Shown piece after piece: positions 8,396-16,444 of a stretch of DNA of 63,531 nt; positions within the stretch are counted from its first letter, which is position 1, and the number at the start of each line of letters is the position of its first letter. Under the pieces are notes generated by a model. It was not told the origin of the DNA, searched no databases, and saw only the letters and a list, made by a program, of their open reading frames with translations. Origin of the DNA: JALYGK01 sp036259835 (lineage in GTDB: Bacteria > Actinomycetota > UBA4738); contig DATABA010000011.1 in assembly GCA_036259835.1 (NCBI GenBank), positions 1-63,531 of the forward strand, read 5' to 3'. Both the position numbers and the translations under genes were made by a program.

Positions 8396-8608
8396 ATGAA
8401 GCAGGGAATTCACCCCGAGTACGTCACCGCCACGGTTCGGTGCTCCTGCGGGAACACCTTCACCACGCGTTCGACCAAGCCCGAGATCCACGTGGAGATC
8501 TGCTCGAACTGCCACCCCTTCTACACGGGCAAGCAGAAGCTAGTGGACACCGGTGGGCGGGTCGAGCGGTTCCAGCGGCGGTACGGGCAGCGAGGCTCGA
8601 AGAGCTAA
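8396..8608 (+). CDS. rpmE: 50S ribosomal protein bL31, zinc-binding (C+) form
   Basis: A 70-residue protein starting MKQGIHPEY, with the bL31 pattern and four Cys: CSC in the first block and CSNC before HPFYTGKQKLVDT. These are the zinc ligands of the C+ form, so the ribosome carries zinc at this protein; C- paralogues used in zinc starvation are not seen here. The C-terminus GGRVERFQRRYG is conserved. The rho-rpmE order is common in actinobacteria. Confidence 0.95.
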   Translation: MKQGIHPEYVTATVRCSCGNTFTTRSTKPEIHVEICSNCHPFYTGKQKLVDTGGRVERFQRRYGQRGSKS

Positions 8609-8617
8609 CAGCGTTTC

Positions 8618-9508
8618 GTGCCTTCGAGCGAGCACTACTACGGAGGGCAGGCCGTCCTCGAAGGCGTCATGATGCGCGGCCGCGATCACTGGGCGATCGC
8701 GGTCCGCAAGCCCGACCAGACCATTCATCTCGAATCGCACGACATCGACTCGGTCGCCAAACGAGTCCCCATTCTTCGGAAGCCCGGGCTTCGCGGCGTG
8801 ATCGCCCTGGGGCAGGCGCTTTCGATCGGCGTTCGAGCATTGACCATCTCGGCCAATCAGTCGGTGGAAGACGAGCAGAAGCTGACGCCTCAGCAGATGG
8901 CGGTCTCCATGGTGCTGGCGTTCATCCTTTTCATCGGACTGTTCATCGTGGGGCCGTTTCTCGGCTTCAGGCTTCTTCGGGGTGTGGTCGCCTCGACCAT
9001 CCTCCGGAACGTGCTGGAGGGCGTTCTCCGCGTCGGGTTGTTCCTTGGATACCTCGCGCTGATCGGACGGATGAAAGAGATTCGCCGGGTGTTCCAGTAC
9101 CACGGCGCAGAGCACAAGACCATCGCGGCGTTCGAGAGCGGAGACGACCTCACCAAGCATGGTGTCGATCGCCATTCGACGCTTCACGTTCGATGCGGCA
9201 CGAACTTTCTGTTGATCGTGATGGTCCTGACCATCCTGGTCTATTCGGTGTTCACCGTTCGGGGATTTTGGTGGGGACTGCTTCTTCGCCTGATCGCGAT
9301 ACCCCTGATCGCCGGGATTTCGTACGAGCTGCTTCGTTTGGGCGCTCGCTATCGGCGTTCGTTAATCATGCGGGCGCTGATGGCCCCAGGTCTGTGGCTC
9401 CAGAAGATCACCACGCGCCCGCCGGATGAATCGCAGATTGAAGTGGCGATCACGTCCTTCCAGGAATTGCTGAAACGGGAAGGGAAGCTCACACCGGCAA
9501 ATCCTTGA
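8618..9508 (+). CDS. DUF1385 family membrane protein (YqhQ-like)
   Basis: A 296-residue protein with DUF1385 hallmarks: GGQAVLEGVMMRG near the N-terminus, YHGAEHKTI near residue 165 and HVRCGTNFLL shortly after. About four hydrophobic segments (residues about 90-145 and 195-245) indicate an integral membrane protein. The conserved Glu, His and Cys residues suggest a metal or catalytic site, but the biochemical function of the family is not established to my knowledge. GTG 8618 starts 9 nt after rpmE. The family often sits between rpmE and prfA, as here. Confidence 0.85.
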   Translation: MPSSEHYYGGQAVLEGVMMRGRDHWAIAVRKPDQTIHLESHDIDSVAKRVPILRKPGLRGVIALGQALSIGVRALTISANQSVEDEQKLTPQQMAVSMVLAFILFIGLFIVGPFLGFRLLRGVVASTILRNVLEGVLRVGLFLGYLALIGRMKEIRRVFQYHGAEHKTIAAFESGDDLTKHGVDRHSTLHVRCGTNFLLIVMVLTILVYSVFTVRGFWWGLLLRLIAIPLIAGISYELLRLGARYRRSLIMRALMAPGLWLQKITTRPPDESQIEVAITSFQELLKREGKLTPANP

Positions 9509-9532
9509 TCCGCTCCTTGTCAGGGCTACAGT
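9505..9532 (+). promoter_or_regulatory. Predicted sigma70-type promoter of the DivIVA-like gene
   Basis: TTGATC at 9505-9510 and TACAGT at 9527-9532 are separated by 16 bp, placing a start site near 9540. That is downstream of GTG 9531, so it supports ATG 9570, which has AGGAG at 9560-9564, as the real start of the following gene. Confidence 0.45.
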
Positions 9533-9569
9533 GGGCCTGCGCCCGGTTGAAGACGACAGAGGAGTACGG

Positions 9570-10394
9570 ATGCTAGCCCGACAAGATATGGAGTCGGTGT
9601 TTCTTCGGCCCTCGATCGTGGCCAGTCGCCGATTCACTCGAACCACCGGTGGCTACGACCCCGAGGAAGTGCATCAGTTTCTCGAGGATGTCGCCGACTA
9701 CATGAGCCGCCTGGAGGCCGAGCTCGAATGGCGGCGCGCCCGGCGCAGCGTTCGGCAGACCGGGACCGTCGGCGAACAGCGCGAAGCCATCAGCGTGGTG
9801 GCGGCGGCGCGAGAGCAGGCCGAGAGAATTCTGGCCGATGCCCGAAGGGATGCAGAGGGGTTCGTCCGGCTCGCCAGAGCGATCGCTCACCAACTTGCGT
9901 TGGAGGCGCAAGCCCGCCGTCCGCAGGTGGCTCTTGCGGTCACCCGAGCCAGTGGATCGAGCACCACCGTTGAGGGACATGAGGACTTCGAGGACCTGGA
10001 AGTGTGGATCGACGCTTCCATCTTCGATCTGACGAAGGTCGAACAGGCCGAGAACGGAGAAAAGACTCCGGATGCCGCAGTGGCCGTTGAAGCTCCGGCC
10101 GCTGAAGAGACCACAGAAGCTAGCGCCGCGGAAGGGACTGCGGACCCTCCGGCGGCGGAGGCGTCTGCAAACGTCGAGTCATCTGAAACGACGACGGAAG
10201 TTTCCGCCCTAACGGAGACGGCCGCCATAGATGAGGCCGCGAACGAACACGATGTGGTCACGACGACGTCGGACGAGTCAGCCCCGCCCGAAGAACCGTC
10301 AGCGTCGATCGGTGTTGCAACGTCGGACGATCCCGCGACGCCTGATCGGAAGCCTGGCAAGAAGAAAAAGAAGAAGTCCAAGAAGAAGTTCTGA
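9570..10394 (+). CDS. DivIVA-domain coiled-coil protein with Lys-rich tail
   Basis: About 274 residues. Residues about 10-45 (FLRPSIVASRRFTRTTGGYDPEEVHQFLED) match the DivIVA N-terminal module that senses curved membrane and recruits polar growth or division proteins. A helical region with REQAERILADARRDAEGF (about 75-100) is predicted coiled coil. The C-terminal half is a disordered Ala/Glu/Thr-rich stretch ending in KPGKKKKKKSKKKF, a strongly basic tail that could bind membrane phospholipid or nucleic acid. ATG 9570 was chosen for its AGGAG and because it starts the conserved part. The polylysine tail is unusual for DivIVA proteins I know. Confidence 0.75.
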   Translation: MLARQDMESVFLRPSIVASRRFTRTTGGYDPEEVHQFLEDVADYMSRLEAELEWRRARRSVRQTGTVGEQREAISVVAAAREQAERILADARRDAEGFVRLARAIAHQLALEAQARRPQVALAVTRASGSSTTVEGHEDFEDLEVWIDASIFDLTKVEQAENGEKTPDAAVAVEAPAAEETTEASAAEGTADPPAAEASANVESSETTTEVSALTETAAIDEAANEHDVVTTTSDESAPPEEPSASIGVATSDDPATPDRKPGKKKKKKSKKKF

Positions 10395-10416
10395 CCAGCG
10401 CTTCTTCCCCACAGCC

Positions 10417-10422
10417 GATAAT
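10417..10422 (+). promoter_or_regulatory. -10 element of a probable leaderless promoter for prfA
   Basis: GATAAT lies 7 nt before ATG 10430, with no Shine-Dalgarno sequence in between, so the transcript would begin at or next to the start codon. The same geometry recurs before several genes in this window. No clear -35 is seen. Confidence 0.4.
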
Positions 10423-10429
10423 TGCTGTC

Positions 10430-11506
10430 ATGCGACAGCGTCTCGATGAACTCAAACAGCGCTACGAGGAGCTGAGTCGTGAGCTCTCGAGCCCGGACGT
10501 GGCGAGCGACCCTGCTCGACTCCGCGATCTCGGGAAGCAGCACGCGGAGCTTCACGAAATCGTCTCGACCCACCGCCGGCTGGAAGAGGAGCGGCGGCAA
10601 GCGGATGAGGCACGAGTGCTTGCACGGGCCGAGCGGGATCCCGAGATGGCCGATTACTTCCTCGCCGAAGAGCGCGAGGCCCAGGGCCGAGTAGAGGAAC
10701 TGGACCGGCGGCTCCAGGAGCTCCTGGCGCCAAAGGACCCCAACGACGAGAAGGACGTCGTGGTGGAGATTCGAGCCGGCACCGGCGGCCAGGAGGCGGC
10801 GCTGTTCGCCGGCGATCTTCTCGAGATGTACCGACGCTACGCCGAACGAATGGGCTGGAAGACGGAAGTGCTGTCGTCGAGTCCTTCGGAAGTCGGCGGC
10901 TTCAAGGAGATCATCCTCGAGATACGCGGGCGAGGCGCTTATTCGAGGTTGAAGCACGAGTCGGGCGTTCACCGCGTGCAACGCATCCCGGTCACAGAGT
11001 CCGGGGGCCGCATCCATACGTCGACCGCAACCGTGGCGGTGCTCCCAGAAGCCGACGAGGTGGATGTGCGAATCGATCCGGAGGAGCTTGAGATCCAGGT
11101 CTACCGCTCCTCAGGCCCGGGCGGCCAAAGCGTGAACACCACCGACTCGGCTGTTCGAATTGTCCACAAGCCGACGGGCCTAAAGGTCGAAGTGCAGGAG
11201 GAACGATCCCAGCGCCAGAACAAAGAGAAGGCGCTTCGGTACCTGCGGTCGAGGTTGCTCCAGATTGCCCAGGATGAGCAACAGCGGGAAGAGGCCGCAG
11301 CTCGGAAGGCGCAGGTCGGAACGGGCGAGCGATCCGAGAAGATCCGAACGTATAACTTCCCGCAGAACCGGGTTACGGACCACCGGGTCGGAATATCGAT
11401 TCACAACCTCCCACAGGTGCTGGAGGGCGACCTGGACGACTTCATCGAGGCTCTGGTCGCTGAGGAGCGCAACGCCAAACTCGAAGGGGACGGGCGTCGC
11501 CGATGA
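10430..11506 (+). CDS. prfA: Peptide chain release factor 1
   Basis: A 358-residue class I release factor. The GGQ that triggers peptidyl-tRNA hydrolysis is at residues 231-233 (SSGPGGQSVNTTDSAV). A PxT tripeptide (IPVTESGGRIHTST) in the stop-codon recognition domain identifies RF1, which reads UAA and UAG, rather than RF2 (SPF). The N-terminal domain is an Arg/Glu-rich helical hairpin. The stop overlaps the prmC start as ATGA, coupling the factor to the enzyme that methylates its GGQ glutamine. Confidence 0.97.
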   Translation: MRQRLDELKQRYEELSRELSSPDVASDPARLRDLGKQHAELHEIVSTHRRLEEERRQADEARVLARAERDPEMADYFLAEEREAQGRVEELDRRLQELLAPKDPNDEKDVVVEIRAGTGGQEAALFAGDLLEMYRRYAERMGWKTEVLSSSPSEVGGFKEIILEIRGRGAYSRLKHESGVHRVQRIPVTESGGRIHTSTATVAVLPEADEVDVRIDPEELEIQVYRSSGPGGQSVNTTDSAVRIVHKPTGLKVEVQEERSQRQNKEKALRYLRSRLLQIAQDEQQREEAAARKAQVGTGERSEKIRTYNFPQNRVTDHRVGISIHNLPQVLEGDLDDFIEALVAEERNAKLEGDGRRR

Positions 11507-12399
11507 CCGAAGCCGCCTCTCAGGAACGGCTGAATGGGCCGCGTTCGAGCGGTGGGCTCTCGCCGGCCGCGACGCTCACGAGGGCCACCGAATACCTGGC
11601 GAGGCACGGCGTCGACGCACCACGACGGACGGCAGAGATTCTCCTCATGCGAGTCCTGAAGACGGATCGGGCCGGACTCTATCGGCGTCGCGAGGGATTG
11701 AACTCAACAGAGGCCCGGCTCTTCGGTCGGCTCTTGTGTCAGCGCTGCACGGGGACTCCGCTGCAGTACGTGGTCCCAGAGCAGCAGTTCATGGATCTGG
11801 TCTTGGAGACGAAGCCTGGCGTCTTCGTGCCGCGGCCCGAGACCGAGCAACTGGTCGAAGCAGCGCTCGAGGTTCTCGCGGGCGGACCGGCCGAACCGAT
11901 TGTCGTTGATGTTGGAACCGGAACGGGCGCAATCGCCCTCGCGATCAAGCGGTTCACTTCTGGAGCGCGAGTTCTGGCCACGGACATCTCGTTGGATGCC
12001 GTCAACCTCGCCCAGGCGAATGCCGATCGCCTCAATCTCGATATTGGAATCCGCCACGGCGACTTGCTCGATCCGCTTCCGAGTGAGTTGCGAGGCCGAG
12101 TCGATCTGCTGGTGAGCAATCCGCCGTACATCGGACTCGAGGAGTACGAATCGCTGCCGTCCGAGGTGAAGGCGGAACCGTACGAGGCGCTCGTCGGCGG
12201 AATCGAATTTCACCGCCGACTGGCGGACTCCGCTCTCGAATGGCTGGCGCCGGGCGGCTGGCTGATGACGGAGATCGGCGCTGGGCAAGGCAACGAGGTG
12301 AAACGGCTCTTCGCCGAGCTCCTCGATCGAGTCGAAGTGCTCAAGGACCTGGCCGCCCGCGACCGTGTCGTCCGCGGGTCGTTGAAGAAGCTCGCCTGA
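11503..12399 (+). CDS. prmC: Release factor glutamine methyltransferase
   Basis: A 298-residue SAM-dependent methyltransferase with a helical N-terminal domain and a Rossmann-like catalytic domain. The SAM-binding VDVGTGTGAIALAI lies around residues 137-150 and the catalytic NPPYI at 206-210. PrmC N5-methylates the Gln of the GGQ motif in release factors. It overlaps prfA by 4 bp. The first about 25 residues (TEAASQERLNGPRSSGG) are unconserved, but the overlap supports this start. Confidence 0.95.
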   Translation: MTEAASQERLNGPRSSGGLSPAATLTRATEYLARHGVDAPRRTAEILLMRVLKTDRAGLYRRREGLNSTEARLFGRLLCQRCTGTPLQYVVPEQQFMDLVLETKPGVFVPRPETEQLVEAALEVLAGGPAEPIVVDVGTGTGAIALAIKRFTSGARVLATDISLDAVNLAQANADRLNLDIGIRHGDLLDPLPSELRGRVDLLVSNPPYIGLEEYESLPSEVKAEPYEALVGGIEFHRRLADSALEWLAPGGWLMTEIGAGQGNEVKRLFAELLDRVEVLKDLAARDRVVRGSLKKLA

Positions 12400-12436
12400 C
12401 GAGCACCGGGGAGTCGAAGGCTGACATCCTTGCTCC

Positions 12437-13099
12437 GTGGAAATTTTCGAGGTCGATCCGGCGCGGCCAGAGATCGCAGATGAAGCGATTGACGCAGCCG
12501 CTGCTGCACTCGTAGCAGGGAAGCTCGTCGTCCTTCCCACCGAAACGGTCTACGGGATCGCGGCTCGGCCGGATCACGAATCTGCCACCAGAGATCTTTT
12601 CGAAGCGAAGCGGCGGCCGGCCGGTCTGAATCTCCCCGTTTTGGCCCCGACCTCGGAATCAGCCTGGACCGTCGGCGTCAGGACCGAGGGTGCCGGATCG
12701 CTCGCGTCGGAGTTCTGGCCGGGTGCGTTGACCCTCGTGCTTCGCAGGACTGAAATCGCGCGTGACTGGTACCTCGGCGAGGAACCACAGACGGTGGGCG
12801 TGCGAGTCCCGGATCATCCAATTGCATCGCACCTCCTCGCCAGGACCGGTCCGATCGTAGCCACGAGCGCCAATCTCTCCGGGCAGCCGCCGCTCAACTC
12901 TCGCGAGGATCTGGTCGGCGCATTCGGCAACGCCGTCGCCGTGTACTTGGTCCTTGCACCTGGACTACCGGCCCCGCATGGCCAGGCGTCGACCGTTGCC
13001 GACCTCACCGGGGGCGCTCCGAAGGTCCTGCGCGAGGGGCCGATCAGCGAAGCGAGCGTCCATTCCGCTTTTTTCAGGGAAGCGCAAGCCACTCGTTAG
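12437..13099 (+). CDS. tsaC: L-threonylcarbamoyladenylate synthase (Sua5/YwlC/TsaC)
   Basis: A 220-residue protein of the YrdC/Sua5 fold, which makes threonylcarbamoyl-AMP for the t6A37 modification of ANN-decoding tRNAs. Seen in sequence: LPTETVYGIAAR near the start, a basic FEAKRRP segment, EFWPGALTLVL, VATSANLSGQP and STVADLTG. It lacks the extra C-terminal Sua5 domain, so it is the short TsaC type. GTG start. It is followed 11 bp later by the low-Mr phosphatase gene, an order seen in other actinobacteria. Confidence 0.92.
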   Translation: MEIFEVDPARPEIADEAIDAAAAALVAGKLVVLPTETVYGIAARPDHESATRDLFEAKRRPAGLNLPVLAPTSESAWTVGVRTEGAGSLASEFWPGALTLVLRRTEIARDWYLGEEPQTVGVRVPDHPIASHLLARTGPIVATSANLSGQPPLNSREDLVGAFGNAVAVYLVLAPGLPAPHGQASTVADLTGGAPKVLREGPISEASVHSAFFREAQATR

Positions 13100-13102
13100 A
13101 CT
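13097..13102 (+). promoter_or_regulatory. -10 element of a probable leaderless promoter for the low-Mr phosphatase gene
   Basis: TAGACT lies 8 nt before ATG 13111 and no Shine-Dalgarno sequence is present. It overlaps the stop region of tsaC. Supported only by the recurring geometry. Confidence 0.35.
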
Positions 13103-13110
13103 CGCCATCG

Positions 13111-13731
13111 ATGTCCACCATCCTTGTGGTGTGCACGGGCAACATCTGCCGTTCTCCGATCGCGGAAGGCTTCCTTCGACAGCTCCTCCAGGACCGCGGC
13201 ATCGACGGCGTTTCTGTCGAGTCGGCCGGCGTGTCCGGCCTTCGGGGCTATCCCGCCGACCCGGAGGCGGTTCGGGCGACAGCCGAGCAGGGAGTCGACA
13301 TCTCGCGGCACCGGGCGCGTCGGGTCAACCCAAAGATGATCGCTGCGGCCGACCTCGTCCTCGCCATGACGGCTCAGCAACGCGACACGGTAGCCCGACA
13401 GGTCCCTGAAGCGGCGAGTCGAACGTTCACGCTGAAGGAGCTGATCTTTCTTCTGGAGAAGACGAACGGCGAATCGCCTGCGGACAACGCGGAGGAACGG
13501 CTTGCCAGCGCCGTTGCTCACGCCAATGCGCTTCGCGAATCTGAGCCGGGCCTCGAGCTTCTGGACGAAGACGTCTCCGATCCACTGGGTCTGGGCCCGG
13601 ACGCCTTCCGTGCCGCGGTATGGGAGATTGGGCAGCTCTTGGAGCGGTTTGCCGACAAGACGTTCGGATCAGGGGACAAGCAGCCGGTAGGTGAGGCCAG
13701 AGGGGGAAGTGATGAAGGACTTCGCAGCTGA
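13111..13731 (+). CDS. Low molecular weight protein tyrosine phosphatase family protein
   Basis: The P-loop CTGNICRS at residues 8-15 supplies nucleophile Cys8 and Arg14 (CX5R). A conserved DPLGLGPDAFR near the C-terminus supplies the candidate general-acid Asp. At 206 residues it is longer than the usual 150-160, with an insertion rich in Glu/Ala (about 110-150) and a polar C-terminal extension. Such proteins dephosphorylate tyrosine kinases of polysaccharide synthesis or phospho-arginine proteins; which applies here is unknown. The 3' end overlaps glyA by about 20 bp. Confidence 0.88.
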   Translation: MSTILVVCTGNICRSPIAEGFLRQLLQDRGIDGVSVESAGVSGLRGYPADPEAVRATAEQGVDISRHRARRVNPKMIAAADLVLAMTAQQRDTVARQVPEAASRTFTLKELIFLLEKTNGESPADNAEERLASAVAHANALRESEPGLELLDEDVSDPLGLGPDAFRAAVWEIGQLLERFADKTFGSGDKQPVGEARGGSDEGLRS

Positions 13732-14980
13732 CTGGGAAGCGCTAAAGCGAACCGATCCCGAGGTCGCCACGGCGATTGCCAACGAGCTAAATCGTGAGCG
13801 GACGACGCTTCGGCTGATCGCATCCGAGAACTACGCCAGTCCGGCCGTCCTGGCCGCTCTTGCGTCCTCGATGAACAACAAGTACGCCGAGGGCTACCCG
13901 GGACGGCGCTACTACGGAGGCTGCGAGTTCGTCGACGTGACCGAGTCACTCGCCATCGAGCGGGCGAAGCAGCTGTTCGGAGCGGAGCACGTGAACGTCC
14001 AGCCCCATGCCGGCGCGCAGGCCAACATGGCGGTGTACGGGGCGTTCTTGGAGCCGAAGAACCTCGAACAAAAGGTCCTCGGCATGGTCCTCGCGCACGG
14101 AGGCCACCTCACCCATGGATCCCCCGTGAACTTCTCCGGGAAGTGGTTTTCGTTCGTCGGCTACGAGGTCGAACGGGACACTGAGCTCATCGACATGGAC
14201 AAGGTCAGGGACCTCGCCCTCCAGCACCGGCCGAAAATCGTCCTGGCGGGATATACGGCGTATCCCCGCACCATCGACTTCGCGGCGTTCCGACAGATCG
14301 CGGACGAGGTCGGCGCCATCTTCATGGTTGACGCGGCGCACTTCATCGGACTGGTTGCCGGAGGCGCATACCCCAGCCCGGTTCCCCATGCAGACGTGGT
14401 GACGTTCACCACGCACAAAACGCTGCGTGGCCCGCGAGGAGCGATGATCCTGTCGAAGCAGGAACACGCAAAGGCCATCGACAAGGCGGTCTTCCCAATG
14501 ATGCAGGGCGGCCCGCTCGAGAACGCCATCGCCGCGAAGGCGGTCTGCCTGAAGGAGGCCATGGAGCCTTCGTTCCGCGACTACGCGCATCGCGTCGTGC
14601 GAACGGCACGGGCCCTCGCTCAAGGACTGGCGGACGAGGGGCTCCGGGTCGTTTCAGGCGGAACCGATTCCCATCTCGCGCTGCTCGACCTTCGCCCCAT
14701 CGAGATGACCGGCGCGGACGCGGAGACCGCGTGCGTCGACGTCGGGATCGCGCTGAACAAGAACGCCATTCCGTTCGACCCGCTGCCGCCGGCCACCGCG
14801 TCGGGCATCCGACTGGGGACGCCGGGACCGGCGACGCTCGGCATGGACGAACCGGAGATGAAGGAGATTACGGGCATCATCGGCGACGTGCTTCGGCGGC
14901 CGGGGGACGAGTCCGTCAAGAAGTCTGCTCGCCATACGGTTCGCGATCTGATGGAACGCTTTCCGGCCTATCCGGGCTGA
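13712..14980 (+). CDS. glyA: Serine hydroxymethyltransferase
   Basis: About 422 residues of the fold-type I PLP family. It interconverts serine plus tetrahydrofolate with glycine plus methylene-THF. PLP-binding Lys236 sits in THKTLRGPRG; SENYASPAV, YPGRRYYGG and VNVQPHAGAQAN are conserved family blocks. ATG 13712 is preferred over GTG 13691 because of AGGGGGAA at 13701-13708. The stop overlaps the next ATG as TGATG. Confidence 0.96.
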   Translation: MKDFAADWEALKRTDPEVATAIANELNRERTTLRLIASENYASPAVLAALASSMNNKYAEGYPGRRYYGGCEFVDVTESLAIERAKQLFGAEHVNVQPHAGAQANMAVYGAFLEPKNLEQKVLGMVLAHGGHLTHGSPVNFSGKWFSFVGYEVERDTELIDMDKVRDLALQHRPKIVLAGYTAYPRTIDFAAFRQIADEVGAIFMVDAAHFIGLVAGGAYPSPVPHADVVTFTTHKTLRGPRGAMILSKQEHAKAIDKAVFPMMQGGPLENAIAAKAVCLKEAMEPSFRDYAHRVVRTARALAQGLADEGLRVVSGGTDSHLALLDLRPIEMTGADAETACVDVGIALNKNAIPFDPLPPATASGIRLGTPGPATLGMDEPEMKEITGIIGDVLRRPGDESVKKSARHTVRDLMERFPAYPG

Positions 14981-16077
14981 TGGTTCGCTATCTCGCGGTC
15001 TTCCTCGCGACTGCAGGCGCGGTCCTGCTCGCCACGCCGCTGGTGCGTCGGATGGCCGTGAGGCTTGGGGCCATCGACCGTCCCTCTGATCGAAAGGTCC
15101 ATCCCAAACCGACGCCAACGCTCGGCGGGATCGCGATTTTGGTCGGCGTGCTGATCGGCCTAGGTGTGGCTTATCTCATCCCATCGTTTCGGTCGCTGTA
15201 CCACCAATCGCTCGAGCTCCAGGGCACGCTGATCGCGGCGGTCGTTATTACCGGAATCGGCGTCCTCGACGACACGCGGACGCTTTCCGTGCCGGCGAAG
15301 GTGGCAGGGCAGCTGCTCGCCGCCGGGCTCCTCATCCTGAATGGGGTCGAGCTGTTGTTCTTCTGGTTCCCCACGCAGGGGGTGATCTCCCTCGGTTCGG
15401 ATCTCTCCGTGCCACTGACCGCGCTGTGGATCCTGACCATGGTGAACGGGGTCAATCTCATCGACGGTCTGGACGGCCTTGCGGCCGGCATCGTGACGAT
15501 CGCGGCGTTGGCCTTCTTCACGTGGGTGTTCGTCTCGCCGCCGCTGGGGGTGCAGCCGCTTTCGACCGCGGCGCTGTTGTCGGCTGTGGCGGCTGGGGCG
15601 GCGTTGGGGTTCCTTCCCTACAACTTCTACCCGGCGAAGATCTTCATGGGCGATTCCGGCGCGATGCTGCTGGGGATCGTGCTCGCCTCGGCGACCCTGT
15701 CGGGAGTGGGCCGGACCGTCCAGCCGTCGGGCGGCGACATCGCGGCTTTCTCCATCCCGGTCCTCATCCCGATGATCGTGTTGGCCGTCCCGCTGGTCGA
15801 CGTGGCCCTGGCAATCATTCGCCGGATGCGGAAGGGAAGGGCGGTCTTCGCCCCGGACAAGGAGCACATCCATCACCAGCTGAGGGAAATCGGGCACACG
15901 CATCGTCAGGCGGTGTTGACGATGTATTTCTGGAGCATCCTCCTGGCGGGTTCGGCACTGGCGGTGGCGTTTATCAATGGGCGCTTGGTGGTGGGCTCAA
16001 TCTTGATCGTGGCCGCAGCGCTCTTCGTGGCCACGCTGGTTCCGGCCCGCCTCCGCCGGCGGAGGGCCACTGCCTGA
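14980..16077 (+). CDS. wecA: Undecaprenyl-phosphate GlcNAc-1-phosphate transferase, WecA/TagO type
   Basis: A 365-residue polytopic membrane protein with about 10-11 transmembrane helices. It shows the polyprenyl-phosphate N-acetylhexosamine-1-phosphate transferase motifs: DRKVHPKPTPTLGG, VLDDTRTLS (Mg-binding Asp pair), NGVNLIDGLDGLAAG and HIHHQL. It loads GlcNAc-1-P (or a related sugar phosphate) onto undecaprenyl phosphate to begin wall polymer or arabinogalactan-like synthesis. ATG 14980 overlaps the glyA stop by one base. In actinobacteria this gene commonly lies just upstream of the ATP synthase operon, as here. Confidence 0.92.
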   Translation: MVRYLAVFLATAGAVLLATPLVRRMAVRLGAIDRPSDRKVHPKPTPTLGGIAILVGVLIGLGVAYLIPSFRSLYHQSLELQGTLIAAVVITGIGVLDDTRTLSVPAKVAGQLLAAGLLILNGVELLFFWFPTQGVISLGSDLSVPLTALWILTMVNGVNLIDGLDGLAAGIVTIAALAFFTWVFVSPPLGVQPLSTAALLSAVAAGAALGFLPYNFYPAKIFMGDSGAMLLGIVLASATLSGVGRTVQPSGGDIAAFSIPVLIPMIVLAVPLVDVALAIIRRMRKGRAVFAPDKEHIHHQLREIGHTHRQAVLTMYFWSILLAGSALAVAFINGRLVVGSILIVAAALFVATLVPARLRRRRATA

Positions 16078-16087
16078 GCTGCTTTGC

Positions 16088-16093
16088 TAAGCT
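16088..16093 (+). promoter_or_regulatory. -10 element of a candidate leaderless promoter of the ATP synthase operon (P1)
   Basis: TAAGCT lies 6 nt before GTG 16100, so a transcript would start at or beside the start codon, directly over the Rex-type palindrome at 16098-16115. That is a classic position for repression. No good -35 is visible upstream. Confidence 0.4.
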
Positions 16094-16097
16094 GCGC

Positions 16098-16115
16098 TTG
16101 TGAAAATTTTCACAA
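16098..16115. promoter_or_regulatory. Rex operator-like perfect 18-bp palindrome at the ATP synthase operon
   Basis: TTGTGAAAATTTTCACAA is a perfect inverted repeat and fits the Rex operator form TTGTGA-n6-TCACAA. Rex is the NADH-sensing repressor of Gram-positive bacteria and is encoded in this window at 52676-53359. The site starts 20 bp after the wecA stop and overlaps the putative atpZ GTG. The match is seen directly; binding is inferred. Confidence 0.75.
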
Positions 16116-16444
16116 AGTCCGAGCCCGCGGGCGGAAAAGGCGCTTCTAGCAGCGAAAACGCCACTTTGACGCCCGTTTCAGGGCGCCGATATACTCAGCC
16201 GGCTTTGGGCGGCCCACCCGACCCACGAGACCCCTACCAGAACGTGTGGGCGGGGGCCTCGGACGGTCTAGCTATCACGGCCACCCTTTTGAGCGCCCTG
16301 CTTGTGTGGGGTGGCATCGGCTTCTTGATCGACTGGCTGGCAGGAACGCCGAAGGTCTTCACTGCTGCCGGCATGATCCTCGGAGCCGTTCTCGGCATCT
16401 ATCTCATCTATGTGAAGTACGGCAAGGAGCATGACAAGCGCTGA
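16100..16444 (+). CDS. atpZ: AtpZ/AtpI-like small membrane protein of the ATP synthase operon
   Basis: Up to 114 residues with two transmembrane helices (about 52-75 and 86-105), GIGFLIDWLAGT between them and the ending YVKYGKEHDKR, as in the F0F1-ATPase subunit (ATPase_gene1) family linked to Mg transport or c-ring assembly. The first 48 residues are polar and unconserved. GTG 16100 fits a leaderless model from TAAGCT 16088. However, a good promoter (TTGACG 16166, TATACT 16190) lies inside this stretch and would force a later start such as GTG 16244. Product clear, start uncertain. Overlaps atpI by 14 bp. Confidence 0.7.
   Translation: MKIFTKSEPAGGKGASSSENATLTPVSGRRYTQPALGGPPDPRDPYQNVWAGASDGLAITATLLSALLVWGGIGFLIDWLAGTPKVFTAAGMILGAVLGIYLIYVKYGKEHDKR
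16166..16195 (+). promoter_or_regulatory. Predicted sigma70-type promoter P2 of the ATP synthase operon
   Basis: TTGACG at 16166-16171 and TATACT at 16190-16195 with an 18-bp spacer give a near-consensus promoter with a start near 16202. It lies inside the longest atpZ reading frame, so either atpZ starts further downstream or the operon has two promoters. Confidence 0.55.
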
